From: Planctomycetota bacterium
Lineage (GTDB): Bacteria; Planctomycetota; J058; JAJDCQ01
Reading direction: 5' to 3'
Length of the DNA stretch: 40,375 nucleotides
NCBI GenBank assembly: GCA_029260755.1
Contig: JAJDCQ010000120.1
Span: 1 to 40,375 of the forward strand
Shown here in pieces: positions 33,469 through 40,375 of this stretch. Made by a program: the position numbers and the translations under genes. Positions within the stretch are counted from its first letter, which is position 1; each line of letters opens with the position of its first letter. The notes under the pieces were generated by a model that worked only from the letters and a program-made list of their open reading frames with translations, did no database searches and was not told the DNA's origin.

Positions 33469-34598
33469 GGTCGTCGATCCCGCGGCGGCCGCTGGAGCGC
33501 CTGGATCCGGCCGGACGGCCGGGTCGGTCGGCCGGAGCCGCCCGGGACGGTCAAGTCGGGGAAGAGCGTCCGGTCGAGGCCGGTCCATCGCGCGGGACGG
33601 ACGTGGACGCCGCGCGCCTCGACGAGCTGCGCGAACCGCTCGACGGTGTCCGGGCACCACCACCCGCGCGAGGCCTGGCTCCGGAGGATGCCGATCGCCT
33701 GCTCGGGGGCGAGGCCTCCCGCGACGAACGAGTCGAGGAGCGTCGCGACGGCGACGATCCTGGCGACCTCGGGGATCTCGTCGCCCTGAAGTCCGTCGGG
33801 ATAGCCCGTCCCGTCGATGCGCTCGTGGTGCCAGCGGATCGCGGGGAGGGCGTCGCGCAGGACCGGGAAGTGACTGGCGATCTGGTAGCCGCGCTCGGGG
33901 TGACAGCGGATGAGGCGGCGCTCCTCGTCGGTGAGCTCGCCCGCCTTGTCGATCACCGGGAGCGGCACGACCACCTTCCCGACGTCGTGGAAGAGCCCGG
34001 CGCGACACAGCGTCGCGACCTGCGCCGGGTCGCGCTCGGTCCACTCGCCGAACGCCGCGGCGAGGCACGCGACGCGTTCGGAGTGGGGCGCCGTCGGCGC
34101 GATCAGCCGGACGAGCGAGCGAAGCGCGTCGTCCGAGGTGGCGAGGCTCCGGAGGAGGCGCTGCCGATCGAGGAGGCTGCTCGCCCGGGCGGCCACCTCC
34201 TCGCGCTGGAGCGGCTTGCAGAGGTAGTCGTCGATGCCCGCCTGCAGCCCGTAGGCTCGGTCGGCCTGCTCGGTGAGGCCGGTCGCCATCACGATCGGCA
34301 CCTCGCGGGTGTCCTCGCGTTCGCGCAGCGTCCGGCAGATCTGGAACCCGTTCATCCCCGGAGGCATGTAGGCGTCGAGGATGATCAGGTCGGGCGGGCC
34401 CGCCTCGAGGGCGGCGAGGGCCGCCTCGCCGGCCGCGAACTGCTGAACCCGGAAGCCGAGCCCCGCGAGGATCGACTTGAGGACGCGGCGGCTGACCGCC
34501 TCGTCGTCGGCGACGAAGACCGTCGGCGGATCGCGCGGCGCGGGCGGCGCCGCGATGGCGGCCGCCTCGACCTGCTCGTCTCCGAGACCGAAGTTCAC
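33465..34598 (-). CDS. Response regulator with HD-GYP-type output
   Basis: The protein has 377 residues from a GTG at 34598 with GAGGAG close upstream. Longer starts were rejected because they add a disordered, non-native N-terminus. The receiver domain (about 26-145) has the acidic pair Asp31/Asp32, phospho-acceptor Asp75 (LIILDAYMPP), Thr106 and Lys128. The output is an HD-GYP-type domain (about 155-340): FHDVGK with His204-Asp205, HHERIDGTGYPDGLQGDEIP with the GYP at 265-267. Such domains usually degrade cyclic di-GMP. The second metal-site motif normally written ADxxDAL reads ATLLDSF here, so one acidic ligand is replaced and activity may be altered. It overlaps the hybrid kinase gene, so they form one signalling unit. 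A 163-base divergent region separates it from the carboxylase homologue. Confidence 0.9.
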   Translation of the reverse strand: MNFGLGDEQVEAAAIAAPPAPRDPPTVFVADDEAVSRRVLKSILAGLGFRVQQFAAGEAALAALEAGPPDLIILDAYMPPGMNGFQICRTLREREDTREVPIVMATGLTEQADRAYGLQAGIDDYLCKPLQREEVAARASSLLDRQRLLRSLATSDDALRSLVRLIAPTAPHSERVACLAAAFGEWTERDPAQVATLCRAGLFHDVGKVVVPLPVIDKAGELTDEERRLIRCHPERGYQIASHFPVLRDALPAIRWHHERIDGTGYPDGLQGDEIPEVARIVAVATLLDSFVAGGLAPEQAIGILRSQASRGWWCPDTVERFAQLVEARGVHVRPARWTGLDRTLFPDLTVPGGSGRPTRPSGRIQALQRPPRDRRP

Positions 34599-34761
34599 AC
34601 GCTCCTCGCCGGGTGAGGCAGGGGTCGAAGATCCCTGACGACCTGAGCTTAGCTCGGCGCGACGGGCGCCGCCAACGCCCGAACCGTCCGGAACGCGACG
34701 CCGGTGATCGCTTGACCCTGACCGGGTGTCCGACGAGCATGGCGGCCCGACCCGAGGGACC

Positions 34762-36204
34762 ATGACCGACGCCGCCGCGAGCCTCGACGCCTCCCCCTCC
34801 GCCGCGACCTCGCCCGTCGCCGCGGCCGCGCGGCGCCTGTTCGCCCCGGTCGACGTGGCCTCACTCGTCTACTTCCGGATCCTGTTCGGGGCGCTCATGC
34901 TCGTCGAGGTGCTCCGCTACCTCGGCAAGGGCTGGGTGAAGGCCTACTTCGTCGACCCGACGTTCCACTTCAAGTACTACGGGTTCGGTTGGGTCGAGCC
35001 GCTCCCGGGCGGCGCGATGTACGCCCTCTTCGTCGTCCTCGGGGCGGCCGCCCTCTGCATCCTGCTCGGGCTCTTCTATCGGGTCGCGACGGTCGTCTTC
35101 TTCGTCGGGTTCACCTGGGTGTTCCTGATCGAGCAGACGCTCTACCTCAATCACTTCTATCTCCTGAGCCTCGTCAGCTTCCTGATGATCTTCATCCCGG
35201 CGCATCGGGCGTTCTCCCTCGACGCGCGCCGGCGCCCGGCCCTGCGCTCGGACGTGGTGCCGAGCTGGGCGCTCTGGCTGCTCCTCGCGCAGCTCTCGAT
35301 CGTCTACTTCTACGCCGGCGTGGCGAAGTGCAACGGCGACTGGATCCGGGGCTGGCCGCTCCGGATCTGGCTGGCCGACCAGGCGGACTTCCCGGTGATC
35401 GGCGGGCTGCTCGCCCAGGGCTGGGTGGCCGTGCTGATGAGCTGGGGCGGCCTGCTCCTCGACCTCCTGATCGCGCCGGCCCTCCTCTGGTCGCGGACGC
35501 GGCGCTTCGCGTTCGTCGTCGCGGCCGGCTTCCATCTCCTGAACTCGCAGCTCTTCTCGATCGGAATCTTCCCCTGGTTCATGCTCGGCGCGAGCGCGCT
35601 CTACTTCCCGCCGTCGTGGCCCCGGCGCATCTTCTCGTCGGTGCCCATCCGACGGGCCGAAAAGGGCGTCGATCCCGGCCGACCGCTCACGCCGCGCCAG
35701 CGGCTCGTCGTCGGACTGGTGGCCGCGTGGCTCGCCGTCCAGCTCCTCATCCCGCTCCGGCCGTTCCTCCACGCGGGGAACGCGAGCTGGACGAATCTCG
35801 GCCATCGCTTCTCGTGGCGGATGAAGCTCGACGAGAAGGTCGCGACCGAGGTCGGCCTCTACCTGTTCGACCCTGCGACCGGGAAGCGCCGACCGATCGA
35901 CCTCGGCGGCTTCGAGGGGTCCTACAGCGCCCAGATCGCGGGGATCCGACCCGACATGATCCTCCAGCTCGCCCACCTCCTCGCGGGCAACCTCCGCGAG
36001 AAGGGGATCGAGGCGCCCGACATCCGGGCGCGGGTGCTCGTCTCGATGAACGGGCGGCAGCCCCAGCCGATGATCGACCCGAACGTCAACCTGGCCGAGG
36101 TGGAGCGCGGGCTCGGCGGCGGCGACTGGATCCAGCCGCTCACCCGACCGCGCCCGGCGGCCGACGACTGGTTCGTCCCGCCGAAGATCGTCGTCGGGCC
36201 ATGA
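34762..36204 (+). CDS. Vitamin K-dependent gamma-carboxylase-like (HTTM) membrane protein
   Basis: The protein has 480 residues. The ATG at 34762 has GAGGG close upstream and is preferred to the GTG at 34726. It has the HTTM/gamma-carboxylase fold with several membrane helices. Family features are visible: FHFKYYGFGWVEPLPG (about 68-83), LYLNHFYLLSLVSFLM with His131 (the counterpart of His160 in the human enzyme) and YFYAGVAKCNGDWIRG with Lys189 (the counterpart of catalytic Lys218). The vertebrate enzyme turns Glu into gamma-carboxyglutamate using reduced vitamin K; what the bacterial relatives do is not well settled. The C-terminal 150 residues look periplasmic. It is followed by two secreted FG-GAP proteins on the same strand, possibly its partners. 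Confidence 0.85.
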   Translation: MTDAAASLDASPSAATSPVAAAARRLFAPVDVASLVYFRILFGALMLVEVLRYLGKGWVKAYFVDPTFHFKYYGFGWVEPLPGGAMYALFVVLGAAALCILLGLFYRVATVVFFVGFTWVFLIEQTLYLNHFYLLSLVSFLMIFIPAHRAFSLDARRRPALRSDVVPSWALWLLLAQLSIVYFYAGVAKCNGDWIRGWPLRIWLADQADFPVIGGLLAQGWVAVLMSWGGLLLDLLIAPALLWSRTRRFAFVVAAGFHLLNSQLFSIGIFPWFMLGASALYFPPSWPRRIFSSVPIRRAEKGVDPGRPLTPRQRLVVGLVAAWLAVQLLIPLRPFLHAGNASWTNLGHRFSWRMKLDEKVATEVGLYLFDPATGKRRPIDLGGFEGSYSAQIAGIRPDMILQLAHLLAGNLREKGIEAPDIRARVLVSMNGRQPQPMIDPNVNLAEVERGLGGGDWIQPLTRPRPAADDWFVPPKIVVGP

Positions 36205-36274
36205 CCGATCGATCGGGCGTGAAGCATCGGGCCGGCTCGACCGTCCTCCCTGCGGGGCGTCACTTCGTCGGGGG

Positions 36275-36279
36275 GGAGG
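36275..36279 (+). promoter_or_regulatory. Ribosome-binding site deciding the GTG start
   Basis: GGAGG lies 5 bases before GTG at 36285, in a G-rich run. The alternative ATG at 36201 overlaps the carboxylase stop (ATGA) but would add 28 residues before the signal peptide. The site favours 36285. Confidence 0.5.
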
Positions 36280-36284
36280 ACCGA

Positions 36285-38048
36285 GTGAGAAGAGCGTGGC
36301 GTTGCCTGCGGCCGGCGGCGGCCGGCGGGCTGATCGCGGCGATCGTGCTGGTCGTCGGGGGCGCGCCCGTCCCGGCCGCCGGGGCGCCGCCGGGCGCCGG
36401 GGGCGCGATCGCCCGGGAGCAGCGCCTGGCCCTCCCCGGCCGGGCCACCGCGACGATCGTCCGAGACCTCGACGGCGACGGTCGGCTCGATGTCCTCGTC
36501 GCGGCGAGCCGACGTCCGACCGAGGTGGCGATCGGCGCTCCTCGCCGCGTGATCGCGCTCTTTCTCCAGCGCGCCGACGGGAGCTTCGGACGCTCGGGCG
36601 CGCCCGATCAGCTCCTCGCGCCGGACGTCCGCGCCGTGATCTTCAGCGTGGCGGACCTCCTCCCCAGCCCCGGCCTCGAGCTGATCGAGGTGACGCCCGA
36701 GGCCGTCCACGCCCGCCGGCTCGACCCTCGCCGACGCCGCTACGACCTTCGCCGGACCGAGCTCGTCGAGTCGGCCTCGTTCTTCCTCGGCGCCCGGACC
36801 GACCGGATCCCGTTCTGGGACGGGGCCGTCGAGCTCGGCGGCGTCGCGAGCCCGGCGCCTCGCCACTCGCTCCTGCTGCCGGAGCGGCGGCGCTACGTCC
36901 TCCTCGAGCCGACGCCGGGGGCCGACGACCCGGTGAAGCGGATCCGGATCGATCCGCGCCTCCCCGAGCGCACCGCCGCGGCGCGGCCCGGCGCGGCCGC
37001 GGGGGATGACGGCGATGATGATGAGGATGATGATGACGGGCCCGGCCGGATCGACGTCGATCCCGAGAGCTCGGTCAAGGCGCCCTCGGGCGTCCTCGTC
37101 GCCGTGAAGCGCAGCCTCGACCGGGCGATCCCGGTGAGCCTGCGAGGCGACGACCGTCGCGACCGCGTCCGGGTCAGCGGGTACCTCGTCCGGTATCGCC
37201 CGGGCGGCGAGCTCTCCGCCGTCGCGCTGCCCGAGGCGACCGATCCCGCGGACGCCGGCGGCGGCGACGACACCGATGAAGAGGAGGAGAAGAAGAAGAA
37301 GAAGGCGAGCCGCCCCCACGTCCTCTACCGCGACCTCGACGGCGACGACCGGGCCGACCCGATCGCCTTCTATCCGATCGGGACCGGCAGCAACGAGGAG
37401 CTCGTCCGCGGCCTCGAGGCGGGCGAGGGGAGCTGCGTCGTCCGGGCGTTCCTCGGGCCGCGCGAGGTGGCTCCGGGTCGCTCGCGGCTCGCCGGGATCC
37501 TGAGGCTCAAGGGCGTCGGCGTCCGCCTCGGGTTCGCCGACGTCGACCTCGACGGGCGCCTCGACCTGGTCGTGGCGAGCTTCGGCGCCGGCGCCCTCGC
37601 GTCGCTCTCGGAGTCGTTCTTCGACCGCGTCACGGTCGAGCTCCGCGCCTACCGGATCGACCTCGACCGCGAGACGGTCGTCAAGACGCCGATCGTCTCG
37701 ACCTCGGTGACCCTCGACCGCGAGGACGGGCAGCTCCGCGGCGGGGCGATCGACTGCGCCCGCCTCGGCCACGACCTCGACGGCGACGGGCGGACCGACG
37801 CCGTCGTCTTCGAGCAGCGCAAGGTGTCGGTCTGGGCGGGCCGCGTCGTGAAGACCGGCCTCTTCGGCTGGTTCGGCGATGAGGAGCACTCGTTCGACGA
37901 CGGCGACCCGCTCGTCGAGCTCGAGCTCGGGACGGCCCAGCTCGGGCCGCCCACGGTCGCCGACCTCGATGGTGATGGCGCCGCCGACCTGGTCGCCACG
38001 GCCGGCGACGTCGTCCACGTCGTGACCGGGATCGGAGGCGCCCGATGA
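36285..38048 (+). CDS. Secreted FG-GAP/VCBS repeat protein, pair 2 member A
   Basis: The protein has 587 residues from GTG 36285, or 615 from ATG 36201. With the shorter start the N-terminus is a textbook signal peptide (RRAWRCLRPAAAGGLIAAIV, then VPAAGAP). At least five FG-GAP loops follow, including DLDGDGRLDVL, DVDLDGRLDLV, DLDGDGRTDAV and DLDGDGAADLV. Two unusual charged inserts interrupt the propeller: an Asp run (GDDGDDDEDDDDG, encoded by GAT repeats near 37008-37038) and DDTDEEEEKKKKKASRP. Both are likely exposed and disordered. It is paralogous to the genes at 5304, 6965 and 38045. It overlaps the next gene by ATGA. Its place directly behind a gamma-carboxylase homologue makes it a candidate partner or substrate, but nothing in the sequence proves this. 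Confidence 0.86.
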   Translation: MRRAWRCLRPAAAGGLIAAIVLVVGGAPVPAAGAPPGAGGAIAREQRLALPGRATATIVRDLDGDGRLDVLVAASRRPTEVAIGAPRRVIALFLQRADGSFGRSGAPDQLLAPDVRAVIFSVADLLPSPGLELIEVTPEAVHARRLDPRRRRYDLRRTELVESASFFLGARTDRIPFWDGAVELGGVASPAPRHSLLLPERRRYVLLEPTPGADDPVKRIRIDPRLPERTAAARPGAAAGDDGDDDEDDDDGPGRIDVDPESSVKAPSGVLVAVKRSLDRAIPVSLRGDDRRDRVRVSGYLVRYRPGGELSAVALPEATDPADAGGGDDTDEEEEKKKKKASRPHVLYRDLDGDDRADPIAFYPIGTGSNEELVRGLEAGEGSCVVRAFLGPREVAPGRSRLAGILRLKGVGVRLGFADVDLDGRLDLVVASFGAGALASLSESFFDRVTVELRAYRIDLDRETVVKTPIVSTSVTLDREDGQLRGGAIDCARLGHDLDGDGRTDAVVFEQRKVSVWAGRVVKTGLFGWFGDEEHSFDDGDPLVELELGTAQLGPPTVADLDGDGAADLVATAGDVVHVVTGIGGAR

Positions 38049-40075
38049 AGCGCTCGACCCCGATCGCCGTCGCCGCCGTCGCCGCCGTCGTCCTCCTGGC
38101 GCTCGCGCCCGCCGCGGCGCTCCTCGGGCGCGACGGCGACGATGCCGACGCCGACGACCCGGCGACGCTGCGGGAGAGGGCGATCGCCGCGGCCCACGAC
38201 GTCACCTTCCGCGAGATCAGCCTCGCGCTCCCCGAAGGGCTCGACACCGATGCCTGGCGATTCGAGCGGACCGACCTCGATGGCGACGGCGTCGCCGAGC
38301 TCCTCCTGATCGTCCGCGGCGGCGATCCGACCCTCGTCGTCTGGCGGGCGAGCGCCGATGGGGCCGGCTTCGATGCCGAGCCCGCGCTCGTGCGGCCGCT
38401 CCCCGAGGGCGCGACGCTCGTCGACCTCGCCGACGCCTCCGTCCTCGGCCGGGCCTCGCTCCTCGCCCTCACGAGGGACGCGCTCATCGCCATCCCGCTC
38501 GTCCTGCCGCCGCGCGGTGACGGAGCGCCGCCCGCGGGCTCGGCCATGGAGCCGGTGCAGCTCGCGCGCGTCGCCTCACCCGTGCCCGACGGCTACGAGG
38601 GCGACGCGAGGCTACTCCGCGACCTCGACGGCGACGGCCGCCGCGAGGTCGTCGTCCCGACCCGCCGCGGGTTCACCGTCCTCACCCCCGACGGGGCGGG
38701 CGCGCTCCGGGACGCCTGGGACGTCGCCGTCGTTCGCGAGGTCGAGATCGACCTCGGCCCCGACGACCCCGATCTGATGGGGCGCCCGGCCGGGAAGGAC
38801 CGGATCCGGTTCCGATCGGTCGTCCACGACGTCGAGCCGCGCGACGTCGATGGCGACGGCGACCGCGACCTCCTCGTCCGCGACGAGGCGCGCGCCTTCC
38901 TCTACCGCCGGGAGGACGGCGGCGCGATCCGTCGGCGGCCGACCGCCGTGGTCGACTTCGCCCGGCACCTCGACGACGTCCCGCCGGTCGAGGTCTTCGG
39001 CCAGAAGCTCGACATGGCGAGCCTCCAGATGACGATCCGCGACCTCGACGGCGACGGCGTCCTCGACTTCGTCGCGAACGCGGCCGGCGCGGGCCGCGTC
39101 GTCGTCGTCCGGGGGCGGCGCGACCTCCGGACGCCGAGCGTCCCCGACCAGGTGATCCGGATCTCGGGGATCCCGATCGTCTCCACCCTCGACTTCGACA
39201 TCGATCAGGACGGGCGCCACGACCTCCTCGTCGTGCGCCTCCCCGAGCTGTCGATGCTGAGCGTCCTCGGGATCATCATCCGGGGCCGCCTCGAGATCGA
39301 CCTGATGGGCTTCGATCAGCGGGCGCCCGGGGAGCTGCCGGCGCCGTTCCCGAGCGAGCCCGATCGGATCGGGACGCTCGCGATCGACTTCTCCGTCAGC
39401 CGCGTTCTCGAGCTCGTCGAGCGGGTCAAGAACGACCAGGAGGCGATCGCCGACCTCAAGCGCCTCGGCGCGGGGGCGAAGGGCGCCGCCGACATCGACG
39501 GCGACGGCGCGAAGGACTTCATCCTCGTCGCCGCGGAGGACGGAAAGGCGGTCGCCAAGATCTTCGTGATGCGCGACCCGGGCAACCTCGAGCTCATCTT
39601 CGAGCTGCTCGGCCCGCTCATCGACGACATCAAGCGCATCCTCGGGGGCGAGCGCGGCGAGAAGGCCGAGGTCGTCTACACGATCGAGGAGCTCTACGAG
39701 AAGCTCGCCGCCGCGGTCCGGCGAATCGTCGAGGAGGTCGACGCCGGGACCGGAGCGGTGAAGGTCGACCTCGGGATCCCGATCGCGCCGGACCTCACCG
39801 AGGACGAGGCGGACGCCGCCCTCGAGCGGGCGCTGAAGCTATCGGACCTCTCCGACGAGCTCGACGAGGTCGAGGACCCCGAGCGGCGGAAGGCGATCGA
39901 GGCCGAGATCGCCGCGCTTCGCGCGACGGACGACCCGACCGACGGCGTCTACGAGCTCGACGACATCGAGATCGAGTCCGCCGACATCGACGGCGACGGT
40001 CGCGACGACCTGCTGATCCTGCCGCTCGAGGACGGCGACCCGCTGCGGGTGCTGCTGTCGAAGAGGAGGGGCTGA
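38045..40075 (+). CDS. Secreted FG-GAP/VCBS repeat protein, pair 2 member B
   Basis: The protein has 676 residues, and its ATG overlaps the previous stop (ATGA). The signal peptide is KRSTPIAVAAVAAVVLLALA. Seven or so FG-GAP loops are seen, such as DLDGDGVAELL, DLDGDGRREVV, DVDGDGDRDLL, DIDQDGRHDLL, DIDGDGAKDFI and DIDGDGRDDLL. A helical, Glu/Lys-rich insertion of roughly 120 residues (EAIADLKRLGAGAKG and the segments ELYEKLAAAVRRIVEEVDAG, DELDEVEDPERRKAIE) sets it apart from the paralogues. The C-terminus (PLRVLLSKRRG) resembles those of the paralogues in position, so the gene looks complete and is not cut by the insertion sequence that follows within 155 bases. Confidence 0.87.
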   Translation: MKRSTPIAVAAVAAVVLLALAPAAALLGRDGDDADADDPATLRERAIAAAHDVTFREISLALPEGLDTDAWRFERTDLDGDGVAELLLIVRGGDPTLVVWRASADGAGFDAEPALVRPLPEGATLVDLADASVLGRASLLALTRDALIAIPLVLPPRGDGAPPAGSAMEPVQLARVASPVPDGYEGDARLLRDLDGDGRREVVVPTRRGFTVLTPDGAGALRDAWDVAVVREVEIDLGPDDPDLMGRPAGKDRIRFRSVVHDVEPRDVDGDGDRDLLVRDEARAFLYRREDGGAIRRRPTAVVDFARHLDDVPPVEVFGQKLDMASLQMTIRDLDGDGVLDFVANAAGAGRVVVVRGRRDLRTPSVPDQVIRISGIPIVSTLDFDIDQDGRHDLLVVRLPELSMLSVLGIIIRGRLEIDLMGFDQRAPGELPAPFPSEPDRIGTLAIDFSVSRVLELVERVKNDQEAIADLKRLGAGAKGAADIDGDGAKDFILVAAEDGKAVAKIFVMRDPGNLELIFELLGPLIDDIKRILGGERGEKAEVVYTIEELYEKLAAAVRRIVEEVDAGTGAVKVDLGIPIAPDLTEDEADAALERALKLSDLSDELDEVEDPERRKAIEAEIAALRATDDPTDGVYELDDIEIESADIDGDGRDDLLILPLEDGDPLRVLLSKRRG

Positions 40076-40156
40076 GGGCGATCGGAAGGATTGGGTGGTT
40101 GGTGGGGTGGGTTCGCCTTCGGCGGAGGATGTCACCACGGAGAATGGGATGGGAAG

Positions 40157-40230
40157 GCCAACCTCCGTTCGCGGGATGCCGATAAGGCTCCCAGGAACAG
40201 CCGGGCTCGAGGCCCAGAACGGAGGTTGGC
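40157..40230 (+). promoter_or_regulatory. Inverted repeat enclosing the transposase ribosome-binding site
   Basis: GCCAACCTCCGTTC (40157-40170) is the exact complement of GAACGGAGGTTGGC (40217-40230). The right arm contains the GGAGG ribosome-binding site and ends at the base before the GTG start. An inner hairpin GGGC/GCCC (40203-40215) lies in the 46-base loop. In RNA the stem would mask the ribosome-binding site. It may also be part of a bridge RNA. Confidence 0.7.
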
Positions 40231-40375
40231 GTGTCTCAGTCTATGGTGTCGTCGACGCGGATGACAGTCGGATTCGATCTCGGTGACCGCCGCAGCGCGG
40301 TGTGCATTCTCGACGGGGATGGCGTGGTGCAGGAGCGCGCCACGATCTCGACCACGGAGCAGGGGCTTCGAACCT
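40231..40375 (+). CDS. IS110-family transposase, N-terminal fragment
   Basis: The frame is open to the window end, giving 48 codons. The GTG at 40231 has GGAGG 5 bases upstream. After a short polar lead the sequence RMTVGFDLGDRRSAVCILDG matches the start of the RuvC-like DEDD catalytic domain of IS110 transposases, with the first catalytic Asp in GFDLG. The following strand (VVQERATISTTEQGL) fits the same fold. These enzymes act as recombinases guided, in the studied members, by a bridge RNA encoded in the element. The internal ATG at 40261 is a possible alternative start. The rest of the gene lies outside the window, so completeness cannot be judged. Confidence 0.85.
   Translation, partial: MSQSMVSSTRMTVGFDLGDRRSAVCILDGDGVVQERATISTTEQGLRT

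Larger units (their letters stand above)
40076..40375 (+). mobile_element. Left end of an IS110-family insertion sequence (partial)
   Basis: The window ends inside this element. Its transposase starts at 40231. IS110 elements have no long terminal inverted repeats, so the true left boundary is not visible; it lies at or after the FG-GAP stop at 40075. The 155-base non-coding lead is G-rich near 40089-40111, has a small hairpin (CGCC TTC GGCG, 40114-40124) and the inverted repeat at 40157-40230. In the IS110 group such a leader is known to encode the bridge RNA, so a structured RNA here is plausible but unproven. Confidence 0.7.

Noticed and set aside
30748..33789. 1013-codon open frame on the plus strand opposite the hybrid kinase
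   Set aside because: Antisense shadow; the minus strand has intact HisKA, ATPase, receiver and Hpt motifs.

Overview
This is a very GC-rich bacterial window with dense coding, many GTG starts and repeated 4-base ATGA or GTGA overlaps between neighbouring genes. Three Ser/Thr kinases carry different extracytoplasmic tails. Alongside them are a GYF-domain membrane protein, FG-GAP proteins, a vitamin K-dependent gamma-carboxylase homologue and a small ECF sigma cassette. This mix suggests a Planctomycetota lineage or, less likely, Myxococcota. There is no rRNA or other marker, so the assignment is an inference. No tRNA, rRNA or CRISPR array was seen.

Layout. 1-165: non-coding edge with a long inverted repeat. 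166-3264: a lipoprotein (-), a SAM methyltransferase (+) and a nucleotidyltransferase-HD protein (+). 3443-8554 (+): ABC ATPase, ABC-2 permease and two secreted FG-GAP proteins, each overlapping the next by 4 bases. 8637-12648 (+): a small membrane protein and Ser/Thr kinase 1. 12704-12787: palindromic repeat copy A. 12845-13495 (-): an unrecognised protein. 13626-14423 (+): a DUF1223 thioredoxin-like protein with an in-frame TGA at the first position of its CxxC motif, followed by a SECIS-like hairpin. It is a probable selenoprotein. 14457-17600 (-): zinc-ribbon/TPR Ser/Thr kinase 2. 18011-19894 (+): a neutral-ceramidase-like lipoprotein. 20030-22954 (-): Ser/Thr kinase 3 with Ig-like repeats. 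23057-23195: palindromic repeat copy B. 23327-26607 (-): a coiled-coil protein and a GYF-domain membrane protein. 26823-28383 (+): a zinc-ribbon protein and a tandem YcxB-like protein.

28584-30613 (-) is a compact S8 protease, ECF sigma factor, acidic protein and small membrane protein cassette. 30670-34598 (-) is an HD-GYP-type response regulator overlapping a hybrid histidine kinase (TM, HisKA, HATPase, REC, REC, Hpt). 34762-40075 (+) is a gamma-carboxylase homologue followed by a second pair of FG-GAP proteins. The window ends inside the first codons of an IS110-family transposase whose ribosome-binding site lies in one arm of a perfect 14-bp inverted repeat.

The main theme is sensing and signalling across the envelope: three receptor-like kinases, one phosphorelay and one sigma cassette. 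The second theme is secreted proteins with Asp-rich, calcium-type loops, exported beside an ABC transporter or a membrane carboxylase homologue. The observation most worth checking is the candidate selenocysteine DUF1223 protein, which ordinary gene calling would split or truncate.
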